Shown one piece after another: positions 23,126 to 32,234 of a stretch of DNA of 42,170 bases. Where the stretch lies: the IMG/VR virus record IMGVR_UViG_3300023172_003244, positions 1 to 42,170 of that record. One strand, 5' to 3'. The number at the start of each line of letters is the position of its first letter. The stretch's first letter is position 1. The notes beneath the pieces are model-generated. The model was not told the origin of the DNA and did not search any database. It saw nothing but the letters and a program-made list of their open reading frames with translations. The DNA is from a virus. The translations under genes were made by a program, and so were the position numbers.

Positions 23126-23839
23126 TTAAAATTCTCCAAAAGCCCATTTACGTTCTAAACACCACCAGCATTTACCACATGGTTTATATTCAAAATCAGG
23201 CTTGTAATATGTGTGTACTGGAACATCTTCGCAACTTCTTGTTAATTGTAGCAAATCATCAACATTATATTGTTTATACATATCTGCAATAAATCTTTTA
23301 TCTACATTTACAAATGGCAAGTAATATCCTTTATCAAAATATTCCCATGCTGTTTGCCAAGTCGGATTATTTCTATTTGCAGACCTGTCACTAACTTCTA
23401 GTGTATTTACTAAGTTAATATTTTGATTGTTTATATTTTCAACTGTTACATCATCGGGAGGAATTGCTGTAATTCCAGAGATCACACAATCGATTCTGTT
23501 TTCCTCAAACAACTGTTTTTCAAAATCTCTTACATAAGACATTTGTTGTGTATCTCTGTAAAAATTATAGTGTATGTCGAAGTTATCAAATTTGAGATTA
23601 TCGATTGTATAATTTATTACATCGGCAGCTTTACGCCCATTCCATCTATGTTTTTCGTCGTTCGAACAACTTATTACATTAATTTTAGTATCGTTACGAT
23701 TATTATCCTTAAGATATTTAACTATCATATATAATAAAATACTACTATCAGCACCGCCACTGCAACGTACACCCAGCTGATGTTTATCATCTGGTATCTC
23801 AAAATTTATAGTCTGTTCAAAGCTATCGCTTAATAACAT
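23126..23839 (-). CDS. QueC-like PP-loop ATP pyrophosphatase, paralogue A
   Basis: The 237-residue protein has the PP-loop CSGGADSS (26-33) and four C-terminal Cys, C203, C221, C224 and C227 (SCED...CGKCWWC), arranged like the zinc site of QueC. QueC makes preQ0 with ATP and ammonia. Here no QueD, QueE or FolE is seen, so a different adenylation/amidation is likely. The ATG at 23839 overlaps the upstream stop (TAATG) with GAGGA as ribosome site. It lies directly after a radical SAM gene. Confidence 0.8.
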   Translation of the reverse strand: MLLSDSFEQTINFEIPDDKHQLGVRCSGGADSSILLYMIVKYLKDNNRNDTKINVISCSNDEKHRWNGRKAADVINYTIDNLKFDNFDIHYNFYRDTQQMSYVRDFEKQLFEENRIDCVISGITAIPPDDVTVENINNQNINLVNTLEVSDRSANRNNPTWQTAWEYFDKGYYLPFVNVDKRFIADMYKQYNVDDLLQLTRSCEDVPVHTYYKPDFEYKPCGKCWWCLERKWAFGEF

Positions 23840-24798
23840 TATAAATCCTCTTTGATAAATGTATCTCGTTTCATTTGTTTGCAGACTTGCATACACCTAG
23901 GCATTGGCTGATCACTATCCCAACTGTTTTGAATACCTTGCCAAATATCACTATGTATTGCATCTTCAATAGTTGCGTGTTTAAGGTTAATAGTTTGCAT
24001 ATAATCGTTATTTTTTAATAATGATTCAAACTCATCTTTATGTTCTTCGCTTGCACTATATTCTAACATCTTACTATTTAAATGACAACATGGGATAACA
24101 TTGCCCATATGGTTAATAAAGATACGTTTTTGATTTCCGTACTTACAACTAACATATGGTATTTCAGGAGCATTGTCAATCTTTTCTGTTTTTGCAGCCT
24201 TGACTGTATCTCCTTTTGATTGTTTCCGATGACTGATTATTGTTTTAAAACTTTTAAATCCTTCATCTGTTGCACGTTGTTTGGCTTCTTCCAACTGGTG
24301 TTCATTGTGTTCAAATACAATAAATTGCCAATTACTACGCCCGCCTGCGGCATTGAATGCTCGAAAATTTTGTTCTACTTTTATAAAGTTACTGCCTTCT
24401 CTGTACACTTCACTAAGTTCGTCGCTTCCGTCAATTCCCCAAGTAACTGCATGACTACTTGGTAATATACTTGCCAACTCTTCCCACCACTTGGTAGTAC
24501 GTAAACTACCATTGGTAGCAATGTTTATGTGTGCATCCCAATCTGCAAAATGTCTTATAATATCAAAAAATTGTGGATGACTAGTTGGTTCATCTACACT
24601 ACCGCAAAAATTAATAATCTTGATATTAGGGAACATCGACTTTTGAAAACGTTCACGTATTGTATCGATAGTAATATATTCTTTATTTAATATTTTATCA
24701 GCATGTTTTGATAAAACACGAAAACAACCTTTGCATTCAATATTACAAAAACTAGTAAGCTCTATATCAAGCCATTCGATTGTGTCCATTGTCCACAT
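23839..24798 (-). CDS. Radical SAM/SPASM protein with a CGxxDEP variant motif
   Basis: The 319-residue protein has C18-NIE-C22-KG-C25 close to its N terminus. Where GGEP is expected it reads NFCGSVDEPTSHP. The C-terminal half has Cys pairs (VSCKYG, VIPCCH, RCMQVCKQ) consistent with a SPASM domain for auxiliary clusters. The same variant motif occurs at 35197-36300 and 37671-38753. I chose the ATG at 24798, which overlaps the SDR stop (TAATG); two other in-frame ATGs lie within nine bases on either side. Confidence 0.85.
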   Translation of the reverse strand: MWTMDTIEWLDIELTSFCNIECKGCFRVLSKHADKILNKEYITIDTIRERFQKSMFPNIKIINFCGSVDEPTSHPQFFDIIRHFADWDAHINIATNGSLRTTKWWEELASILPSSHAVTWGIDGSDELSEVYREGSNFIKVEQNFRAFNAAGGRSNWQFIVFEHNEHQLEEAKQRATDEGFKSFKTIISHRKQSKGDTVKAAKTEKIDNAPEIPYVSCKYGNQKRIFINHMGNVIPCCHLNSKMLEYSASEEHKDEFESLLKNNDYMQTINLKHATIEDAIHSDIWQGIQNSWDSDQPMPRCMQVCKQMKRDTFIKEDL

Positions 24799-25358
24799 TA
24801 ATACCATTCCTCACTTTGCATTGGGTCAACACTAATTTCATTTATGTTAATATTCTTTGGTTGATCTATTAACCACTTAATATAATTTGCAGCCGTATCA
24901 ATATCCATACATTTCCTGTCAGGGTGTTTGTGTTGATTATTACTTAATGTACCAAAACTAATATAACTAACTTTCGGTGCACTACTCCACACTCCGCCAA
25001 TTGCTAATGTATTACTATAATCACGTAGTGCCTTTTTTTCTGCATTATAAAGCCACGGCTTTCCGTTCTTTACTCTGTCAGTTGTACTGCCAATCACTAC
25101 AATATGTGCGTTATTTTTAACTTCTATTAGCTTTTTATATACAGCATCTAGTAGTACAGTTTGCTGAAACTGCCATAGTGCAGCACAAATAATAATTACA
25201 TCATTTGTTGAAGCTAAATTAGAAAACTTTGTTCTACCATCTGCAGTAGTTAAGTCAATTCCGCCAGCTTGCTTACTTACAAAAGTAGCATCTGGATATA
25301 ATTTATATAATGCTCCAGCAATACCAAAATCTTTATTGCCACTAATTAACAAGTTCAT
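24798..25358 (-). CDS. SDR-family oxidoreductase, second copy
   Basis: The 186-residue protein has a degenerate nucleotide loop ISGNKDFGIAG (5-15), a VVIGSTTD strand and the YNAEK active-site motif. Length and layout match the SDR at 12502-13059 (185 residues), so the two are probably paralogues acting on different intermediates. It overlaps the nitroreductase-like gene by four bases and the radical SAM gene by one base. Confidence 0.75.
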   Translation of the reverse strand: MNLLISGNKDFGIAGALYKLYPDATFVSKQAGGIDLTTADGRTKFSNLASTNDVIIICAALWQFQQTVLLDAVYKKLIEVKNNAHIVVIGSTTDRVKNGKPWLYNAEKKALRDYSNTLAIGGVWSSAPKVSYISFGTLSNNQHKHPDRKCMDIDTAANYIKWLIDQPKNININEISVDPMQSEEWY

Positions 25359-25984
25359 ATTAATACCGTTTGAATTGTCTTGGAATGGGGATTAATATTT
25401 TTTAAAACATTTTCATTATCATCTAGTACTGTAGTCCATTTATGTTTAGTATTTGGAAATCCTATACCTAGTTGATAATGCGGTTTTTCAAATAATAGCC
25501 TGTCGGTTTCTCCTGTTGCTTCTAGCATAATATCAATAATGTCATTCGAATCGAAACACTGATTATAGCCAGTTCGATAACCCATTGCATTTGCTGCTAG
25601 TGCAACTGCACCGCTACTTATTCCCATAGCTGTTCTGGAATTTAATAACCATGGATCGTAATGACCTAAACGATTGAATTCTTCACCTACATCTTCGGGC
25701 TTAGTCTCAAACCATGTAAAAACAACTGGCGCATCAACTTGTGAATTTCTATCAATTGTAGACGGATTGTTTGGATCAATCGCCACATTGTAAAATTTAC
25801 GGTTGATTGTAGCATCAGTCGACACAACTAACTTATAATATGCTTCATTTGCTTTTGTAGGCATATTTGTTGCTATTTCGATTAGTGCAGTTACATGATC
25901 TTCGGGAACAGTTCTTGTACGATCCCAATTACGCTGACAATGCTCTGCATTACTACTTGCTAAAATTAAATCTTCTATATTCAT
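25355..25984 (-). CDS. Nitroreductase-family flavoprotein
   Basis: The 209-residue protein starts with RNWDRTRTVPEDHV and IEIATNMPTKANEAYYKLV, the usual FMN-phosphate and N-terminal helix pattern of nitroreductases. Later GISSGAVALAANAMGYRTGY matches the conserved helix that lines the dimer and FMN site. These proteins use FMN to reduce or oxidise small molecules, and some act in natural-product pathways (for example azoline oxidation). It has four-base overlaps on both sides, within the 32199-to-21852 operon. Confidence 0.8.
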   Translation of the reverse strand: MNIEDLILASSNAEHCQRNWDRTRTVPEDHVTALIEIATNMPTKANEAYYKLVVSTDATINRKFYNVAIDPNNPSTIDRNSQVDAPVVFTWFETKPEDVGEEFNRLGHYDPWLLNSRTAMGISSGAVALAANAMGYRTGYNQCFDSNDIIDIMLEATGETDRLLFEKPHYQLGIGFPNTKHKWTTVLDDNENVLKNINPHSKTIQTVLI

Positions 25985-27195
25985 TTTGTGTTCTCAAATA
26001 TACTCATATCTTCTATGTGTTGTGGCATGATCTTCATGAGATCATCACGTTCAATACTCTTCGGAGTACACATTCCGCAGCCACAATGTTTTCCTGGCCC
26101 CAACGGGCATGTAATGATAGGCATTGTTTTGTTTTCTAAGTTATTTCTAAATTCGTCAATGATTTTATCACACTCAGAGATTGTGCCGATCGGACCACGT
26201 GTACCATCAAAACGTGCTTGACAAGTTTGGTGATGCCAGATAGTATCTGTTTGTTGTTCAATATGCAAAAAGAACCAGTTAACTGAACATTGCCAATTGC
26301 GGAATTTTGCAAAATCTAAGAATGTACTTTTTGTCCAACAGCCATCGCTTCCGCAGGTCTCCATTGTTCTACTACCGCAACAAGGACGTCCAAGTTGTCG
26401 TGCAAGTTTCTTTTCTTCATTGTTTTCTGTTTTGACTGCACTAGCATTATGTCCACTTTCGGCTTCAGTTTCTTCTGTAGTCTTGTTTAGTGCAGCATTC
26501 TTGTCTGCCCAGTAATCTTTCATCCACTGCAACTGTTCATCTGTATAACGATGCGCATATGAATTTTTTGAATCTTCATGTTCGCCTATCATACGTGGAA
26601 CATATCCAATACCGTCACGTTCGAACTGCATACATAAGTCTTTGCATTCATCCCAATATTCTGCGTGGAACATCACATTAATTTTAATCGGAAATCCTTT
26701 CTCAGTTAAGTAATAGATATTGTTTATAACTTGTTTCTTTAAACTGGCATGAGCTTCAGCATGATAACTAATAGTCATAAAGCTATAATTTTCACAAACA
26801 CTATCGGCCATCTTTTTACCAAACGCACCGTTACTAGTGATAGTAAGATTCATAAAGTAATCGTCTTTGTACTTTTCTTTATACGTCTGCTGCAACCATT
26901 CACCAAACGCTAAAAAGTTTGGATTATTAGTCGGCTCGCCGCCTGTAAAATTAATGTTTAGTCTTTTATTCTTTTTGTAAGGAAACATTAAAGTAGCATA
27001 ATCAAAAATAAACTGACCAGTTTTCTTTAATGTTTCTAGATCTGCATGTGGACTAAAGTTATCATGTCTGTGCGGAGGACAATATGTACAGTCGTAATTA
27101 CAACGTCTGCCTACATCCCATGTTACTGTTAAATTATCACCGTCTAATAAGTTAATTGCGGTAAAGTCTTTGTATTCTAATTCTAAATCTTTCAT
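25981..27195 (-). CDS. Radical SAM enzyme with Cys-rich C-terminal region
   Basis: The 404-residue protein has C32-NYD-C36-TY-C39 and NFTGGEPTNNP for SAM binding. The last 150 residues hold at least ten Cys (PCCGSR, ETCGSDGCW, QTCQAR, CPLGPGKHCGCGMC), enough for one or two auxiliary iron-sulfur clusters. A lysine/glutamate-rich insert is at about residues 235-265. Its N terminus resembles the enzyme at 21852-22982. Four-base overlaps join it to both neighbours. Confidence 0.88.
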   Translation of the reverse strand: MKDLELEYKDFTAINLLDGDNLTVTWDVGRRCNYDCTYCPPHRHDNFSPHADLETLKKTGQFIFDYATLMFPYKKNKRLNINFTGGEPTNNPNFLAFGEWLQQTYKEKYKDDYFMNLTITSNGAFGKKMADSVCENYSFMTISYHAEAHASLKKQVINNIYYLTEKGFPIKINVMFHAEYWDECKDLCMQFERDGIGYVPRMIGEHEDSKNSYAHRYTDEQLQWMKDYWADKNAALNKTTEETEAESGHNASAVKTENNEEKKLARQLGRPCCGSRTMETCGSDGCWTKSTFLDFAKFRNWQCSVNWFFLHIEQQTDTIWHHQTCQARFDGTRGPIGTISECDKIIDEFRNNLENKTMPIITCPLGPGKHCGCGMCTPKSIERDDLMKIMPQHIEDMSIFENTK

Positions 27196-28586
27196 TTTAT
27201 TGGAGTCTCCAAATATTCTACTATGCTAGGATGTAGATAATCATTATAACACTGATTTCTACTTTTGTCAAATGCTGTGATTTCACGCAACATATTTTTT
27301 CTATCTAAATCTGTTGGTTCATAGTCTTCCCATTGTTTTAAAAATGCAATGGCATTTTTTATGTTTATTGCTACTGTATCACTATTCATACTTTCGTACA
27401 ATTCTATTAATTCTTTTTTAACTTTCTTACTTAAAAATTTTATATTGATATATTTGTCTTCAGGCCAAAGTAAATCGACATAAAATACAGACCATTCTGA
27501 CGCATTGTACTTTGTTAATTCTTCTTTGTATTTTAACAGCTCCGGCAAATAATGTGCATTTAACGAACTTAACACAACATTAAAACTAAAATTTTTTAAA
27601 TATTTCATTTTAGGAGTCATCGGAGATTGAATCAATTGTAATTCTGTTAATAAATTTTTTAAACTCTTATCAACTATATCCCATTGCATTGGATATCTTA
27701 TATATTCATAGTTTTTACCAATACTATCAATACTAGTGTTAAGTTGTAATCCTTTAAACTGTTTTAACCTGTTAATGTTTTCATTAGAAAATTTTGTCGC
27801 ATTTGTATGAAACTCTAAATATATGTTTCTACTAACGTCTTTTTTAATTGCAGTATCTAAAAATTCTAAGAATGGCTTGCTCATTAATGTTTCGCCGCCA
27901 GTGGCTTTGATATGAGTCAATGTATGTATATTATCTAATATATTATGCCATTGTTTATTATCTGCAAAATTAACAACTCTGGTACTACCGCCTTCTTTAT
28001 AATTTATATCATGTTTTAGTAGTTCTGTTCTTCCCCCACGATTTTCCCACTGTTTTTTATAATCAAATTGTTGCATTCCGCTAGTGTCTATTTCATTATC
28101 AACAAAATATTTATAATCTATTCTTAGTTTATTACTAAGACCAGGATAACACATACGACAACGTAAGTTACAGTTTTCTCCGAACGCAAAGTCAATACTT
28201 TTTAATTCTGGAGTTTTTATTAAATATTGAAATTTATAATCATGTTCTGGATCATTTATACCAGGAGGAGTACTTTGCAATCTATAACTCTGATTACTTC
28301 CTCTGTCTTCCATTTTCCAACATGTATTACATGCATTGTGTCGGCGACCTTCTCTCATTGCATGACGAATACTTTCCATTTCTTCACCATAAAATATTTC
28401 ATTAGCTGTGATATTGTGTGGTTTGTTTTTTAATTTTTCTTTTATATTCAAAGGGTCAGGCGATTCCGGGCGTATACTATTACAACACGGTGATGCATTT
28501 AATATACCTGTTTTTTCATCCCATTCTTTAAGTGCTAACAATGAAAATGGAAACCAACAGAAAGTATTGTCAGGTTTAGGTTGCAT
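27192..28586 (-). CDS. Radical SAM protein with N-terminal SPASM/twitch-like domain (copy 1)
   Basis: The 464-residue protein has an N-terminal Cys domain (C10, C34-C35, C86, C89) laid out like a SPASM/twitch domain, but before instead of after the radical SAM core. The core motif is C139-NLR-C143-RM-C146 with ATGGETL later, and the family signature YEYIRYPMQW. This is the N-terminal-twitch architecture. It shares layout with five other proteins in this window. The C-terminal 100 residues are helical and unique. Confidence 0.87.
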   Translation of the reverse strand: MQPKPDNTFCWFPFSLLALKEWDEKTGILNASPCCNSIRPESPDPLNIKEKLKNKPHNITANEIFYGEEMESIRHAMREGRRHNACNTCWKMEDRGSNQSYRLQSTPPGINDPEHDYKFQYLIKTPELKSIDFAFGENCNLRCRMCYPGLSNKLRIDYKYFVDNEIDTSGMQQFDYKKQWENRGGRTELLKHDINYKEGGSTRVVNFADNKQWHNILDNIHTLTHIKATGGETLMSKPFLEFLDTAIKKDVSRNIYLEFHTNATKFSNENINRLKQFKGLQLNTSIDSIGKNYEYIRYPMQWDIVDKSLKNLLTELQLIQSPMTPKMKYLKNFSFNVVLSSLNAHYLPELLKYKEELTKYNASEWSVFYVDLLWPEDKYINIKFLSKKVKKELIELYESMNSDTVAINIKNAIAFLKQWEDYEPTDLDRKNMLREITAFDKSRNQCYNDYLHPSIVEYLETPIK

Positions 28587-29445
28587 TTAAAATTCTCTTA
28601 GCTTCCTTTTTAGCCCATTGCCTTTCTGCACACCAATAGCATTGTTTATTAATATCGTCTGTCAATTGATGGCATTCTATCAAAGGACTTACACCATGTT
28701 GGTATGTTAAATATGATTCGAAATCGTCTGGGAATAAAACTTTATCTCCTTCACAACTACGAGTTGTTTCTAATAATTCTTCCCAACCACGACGGTAATA
28801 CTGACCCATTATAAATTCTTTTGAAATAAGTTTCCAAGGAGCGACAATTATCGGATCTCTGTCAGAATCTGCTGGATTAAATTGCGGACATACTCCTTCT
28901 TCTATTACTTTTTCTTCGTCCCATCTTCTATCTGCTGGTCCTTTGTGATGGGGAACACTATCAACAACAGGATTATTTGTGATGAATGTGTACACTGCAT
29001 CTAAATTATAAGTGTATGAAGCAAATCTATTAAAACTTTGTGTACATATTCTATCACCTGATGTGTTAATTTGTTCAATTATTCCGATTACACCATCTTC
29101 AATCTCAGGCGGAATATAATTCTGTACTCGTTGCATTTTCACATTAGGAAACATGCTTTTTATTTTTTCATATACTTCAATACTAATCGGAGCTGCCCAT
29201 GGTCTATTGTTCCAAACTCTTACATTTGTTAAGAACACAACTTCGGTATTGTTTCCGTGTTTTTCAATTAATTCGCATAATATACTTGTTCCAACTGCGC
29301 TGTCTGCACCACCACTAACATTTACTCCTACTCTTTTCCAAGTTGTATCGTATGGGTATAGTGCTTCGTCGACTTGATGTAATACAGATGGATCTATATT
29401 ATATATTTCATAACTTTTATTACTTAAACTGACATCAAATGTCAT
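28576..29445 (-). CDS. QueC-like PP-loop ATP pyrophosphatase, paralogue B
   Basis: The 289-residue protein has VSGGADSA (43-50) as its PP-loop. It keeps TTRSCE (C231), C258, C269 and C272 with CxxCAERQWA, the same terminal pattern as the paralogue at 23126-23839. A central insertion (about residues 105-185) makes it 50 residues longer. AAAGGAAT lies upstream of the ATG at 29445. It sits between two N-twitch radical SAM genes, which suggests that it activates their substrate or product. Confidence 0.8.
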   Translation of the reverse strand: MTFDVSLSNKSYEIYNIDPSVLHQVDEALYPYDTTWKRVGVNVSGGADSAVGTSILCELIEKHGNNTEVVFLTNVRVWNNRPWAAPISIEVYEKIKSMFPNVKMQRVQNYIPPEIEDGVIGIIEQINTSGDRICTQSFNRFASYTYNLDAVYTFITNNPVVDSVPHHKGPADRRWDEEKVIEEGVCPQFNPADSDRDPIIVAPWKLISKEFIMGQYYRRGWEELLETTRSCEGDKVLFPDDFESYLTYQHGVSPLIECHQLTDDINKQCYWCAERQWAKKEAKRILNAT

Positions 29446-30835
29446 CAAAAATTCCTTTCATTTCTTTAAATACTGAGCTAAAACTATTGTTTCGCTGTCT
29501 GTCGCACAAACTTAAATATTCTTTAAGTTCAGGTAAACGAATGCTCCAATCCTCTGATTCCATAAATTGCAACATACCCTCTAGTCTGCTTATACCATAA
29601 CTAGCACTTCTCCATGTATCGTAATCAACTTTACCTTTATGCCAACTCGGAATACCTTTTTCCCAGTTAGCTTCCCACCACGGATAAAATTCTTCGTACT
29701 TACGACGGCATTCTTCTTTGAACCAATTTGGTAGCACTTTTACATTTAGGTGCGGTGGATGATATACAAAGTGATAGTTGATCCCACCTGCACCAAATGG
29801 CCACATGTTGATTTTGTTAAAGTTTTGTTCTAGTTTCCATTTGATAAAATCTGGCAGATAATATATATTAAGTGCTTGTACTGCACAAGCAACTGTAATT
29901 TCTACATTGTTACTAGTTTCTTTATCAAGTATATGGAATACTTCTTCAGTACGTTTCCATTCACTAGGATAACGAATATAACTATTCATTTCGTGTATGC
30001 TGTCTACGCTATAATGAAAACGTACTAGTTTAAATTCTTTCCACAAATCAAATAAATCGTCTCTCCACTCTACACCATTTGAGTTATAACGTAACTCTAA
30101 CTTGTGTGCAATGCCTTGACGTATTGCTTCTTCAAGTATTTCATAATGCTCCTCAATAATAAGACTTTCGCCACCGGCAAAATAAATTTGCTGCATGTTA
30201 GGCATTTGTTCATAAAATTGCTGCCAAAATACAGGATTTTGTTTGTGCCAATTATAGCTGCTACCATTGGTAGACCCTTTGTCGCCCCACTGCATCGTTT
30301 CTTTAAGTGATTCATTTTTTACTTCTGGAAACATTGCTTTCCAATCTTTAATCCATCCACTCGAATCGTGCGGGCTACACATAACACAAGCAAGTTGACA
30401 TTTAGTGCCAAACCGCAAATCAATGTATGCTAATTGTGGCGGTACTTCACCGTCTTCTGTTGTGTTAGCAATTAAGTCATCGACATTAACACGCTGACTC
30501 CAATAATTTGTCTCCCACATACGTTTGCTATTATGTCCTGCCGCTTCTTCTTTAAAGCATTTTGTACAACTAGGCGGAATTTCGCCGTTCATCATTTGCT
30601 TACGTACATTTTTCATATACTTACTGTTCCAAGCAGTTTGGAAATCGGTAACATTTAAATTATTAGGACGGCCTTCGTCGTCTTTTAATATACCTACCAT
30701 GCCGCCATGTTCTTTATCATTTGTAGGACCCACGCTACTAGCGTTAGCTGTACAACATACTCTCATCGATCCGTCTGGTCTTGTGCTCAAATGCACCCAT
30801 GGTAAAATGCAAAATGTCTCGCTAGGTTTATTCAT
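29435..30835 (-). CDS. Radical SAM protein with N-terminal SPASM/twitch-like domain (copy 2)
   Basis: The 466-residue protein opens with FCILPWVHLSTRPDGSMRVC, the text-book start of a SPASM domain, continues with TAWNSKYMKNVRKQ and C90-TK-C93, and only then reaches the radical SAM core C146-QLA-C150-VM-C153. FAGGESL and NSYIRYPSEW follow. The order is the reverse of ordinary SPASM enzymes. It has a four-base overlap with the upstream copy. Confidence 0.88.
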   Translation of the reverse strand: MNKPSETFCILPWVHLSTRPDGSMRVCCTANASSVGPTNDKEHGGMVGILKDDEGRPNNLNVTDFQTAWNSKYMKNVRKQMMNGEIPPSCTKCFKEEAAGHNSKRMWETNYWSQRVNVDDLIANTTEDGEVPPQLAYIDLRFGTKCQLACVMCSPHDSSGWIKDWKAMFPEVKNESLKETMQWGDKGSTNGSSYNWHKQNPVFWQQFYEQMPNMQQIYFAGGESLIIEEHYEILEEAIRQGIAHKLELRYNSNGVEWRDDLFDLWKEFKLVRFHYSVDSIHEMNSYIRYPSEWKRTEEVFHILDKETSNNVEITVACAVQALNIYYLPDFIKWKLEQNFNKINMWPFGAGGINYHFVYHPPHLNVKVLPNWFKEECRRKYEEFYPWWEANWEKGIPSWHKGKVDYDTWRSASYGISRLEGMLQFMESEDWSIRLPELKEYLSLCDRQRNNSFSSVFKEMKGIFDDI

Positions 30836-32199
30836 TTAATAACCTCATAAAAGTCTTTCATAATATTTTCTATATTTTGGTTTCGGTGTTTATCAAGTTG
30901 CTGTGTATATTTTTTACATTTTTCTCTATAAACATCTATATCTTTAGCTTTACTTTCTGTAAACCAATACTGCAATTTTCCACTTTCATCATAACCAACA
31001 GATTCAGTATAAAGTGCAATATTAACAATTCTACGGCGTAAGGTATCTAGTATTTTCCAATAATTTTGAACTTCTTGCGGATATGATGTGATGTCAGCAA
31101 GTATGTTATCTAAATACTCGATAGTAGGAACATATGTATTCCAATACCATTTTTCTTTTCCGTATGTATTTAACAGTTTAACACTAAGGTAATTTGGATC
31201 ATAAAGTAAATCTAAACTTAGTAAAAAGTTTTCACCTTTTTCAGTTTTAATCCATTTTTTCACATACCATTCAATTAAATTTCTAAGATTAAATATATTA
31301 TAAATTTGTATAACTGGTGTTAAATTTAATTTTAGATCATCTATTAATAATAATTTATCTATATTTTTATTAATTGTTTTCCAATCACTGGGATGTCTGA
31401 TATAATCATTGAATTCTTCTATACCATCTATACTTCCGTTTATTACTACACTTTTGAAACTTTTAAATGATTCTATTAGCCTTTGTTGAATATTAGTTAA
31501 GTTACTTGTTATCTTTAATCTTATATTTTTACTGTATCCTTTTTCAACTAGTTTATCTAATAGGTTGTACATATCTTCGTGTAAAGTTGGTTCTCCTCCG
31601 ACAAACGTAATTTCTTCAATATGCAAAATTTGCTCGTCGATACTTTTCCATAATTTTTGTGTATTCCACTCATCAACATTGTAATGTTTATAATGTGTTG
31701 GTAATCCTTGTTTGTTAAATTGTTGTTGTTCTTTAACAATTTGACTACTAAAATGTGGCCAACACATTCTGCATTTCAAATTACACAAATTACTGAGTCT
31801 GATATCAAAATATTTAATAGTAGGATCAGTTACAATACTGTTTATAGAATCTTTTAACTTTGTTTTCTCAACATGCAGCCATTTTTGATTTTCTTTTCTG
31901 CGTTTACTAGGAAGTTCGTCTTTTGTATCTTTATTCCATGCACTATAAAATGTTTCTTCTTCTTTAAAACAAATCGAACATTCCTCTAATTTTTCATCTT
32001 TTAAAATTCTACTGCGTATTTCTCGATAGTGATTGCTATTCCATATTTCATCTATACTATGCGTATTAACATTATAAGGAACGCCGTTATTATCACGTAT
32101 AACGTCATGTTTAGATACTTTACAGCATAAACGACATTGTCCTTCTGTAGTAGTTGCAAAATGTATAAAGGGAAGAATACAAAAATTTTTAAGTGTCAT
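30832..32199 (-). CDS. Radical SAM protein with N-terminal SPASM/twitch-like domain (copy 3)
   Basis: The 455-residue protein has NFCILPFIHF and CRLCC at the N terminus, EIWNSNHYREIRSR and C74-SI-C77, then the core C139-NLK-C143-RM-C146, VGGEPTLHE and NDYIRHPSDW. It is the first gene of the largest minus operon, which runs to 21852. The ATG at 32199 has no ribosome site and lies five bases after a late-promoter octamer, so its mRNA is probably leaderless. Confidence 0.87.
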   Translation of the reverse strand: MTLKNFCILPFIHFATTTEGQCRLCCKVSKHDVIRDNNGVPYNVNTHSIDEIWNSNHYREIRSRILKDEKLEECSICFKEEETFYSAWNKDTKDELPSKRRKENQKWLHVEKTKLKDSINSIVTDPTIKYFDIRLSNLCNLKCRMCWPHFSSQIVKEQQQFNKQGLPTHYKHYNVDEWNTQKLWKSIDEQILHIEEITFVGGEPTLHEDMYNLLDKLVEKGYSKNIRLKITSNLTNIQQRLIESFKSFKSVVINGSIDGIEEFNDYIRHPSDWKTINKNIDKLLLIDDLKLNLTPVIQIYNIFNLRNLIEWYVKKWIKTEKGENFLLSLDLLYDPNYLSVKLLNTYGKEKWYWNTYVPTIEYLDNILADITSYPQEVQNYWKILDTLRRRIVNIALYTESVGYDESGKLQYWFTESKAKDIDVYREKCKKYTQQLDKHRNQNIENIMKDFYEVIK

Positions 32200-32204
32200 A
32201 CTTG

Positions 32205-32212
32205 TATTTATT
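32205..32212 (-). promoter_or_regulatory. Late promoter predicting a leaderless minus transcript
   Basis: On the minus strand AATAAATA is followed by CAAGT and then the ATG at 32199: exactly five bases, so the predicted +1 is the A of the start codon. It drives the nine-plus-gene operon down to 21852. Confidence 0.55.
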
Positions 32213-32221
32213 AACTACGTA

Positions 32222-32229
32222 TATAAATA
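32222..32229 (+). promoter_or_regulatory. Perfect late promoter TATAAATA predicting a leaderless plus transcript
   Basis: TATAAATA is a full match to the T4 late consensus. Five bases (ATATT) separate it from the ATG at 32235. The divergent minus-strand octamer lies only ten bases away, so both operons start from one 37-base region. Confidence 0.7.
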
Positions 32230-32234
32230 ATATT

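Noticed and set aside
23126-29445. The two PP-loop genes as true QueC for preQ0 DNA modification
   Set aside because: No FolE, QueD, QueE or DpdA-like gene in the window, and the neighbouring radical SAM proteins are not QueE-like in size or motif.
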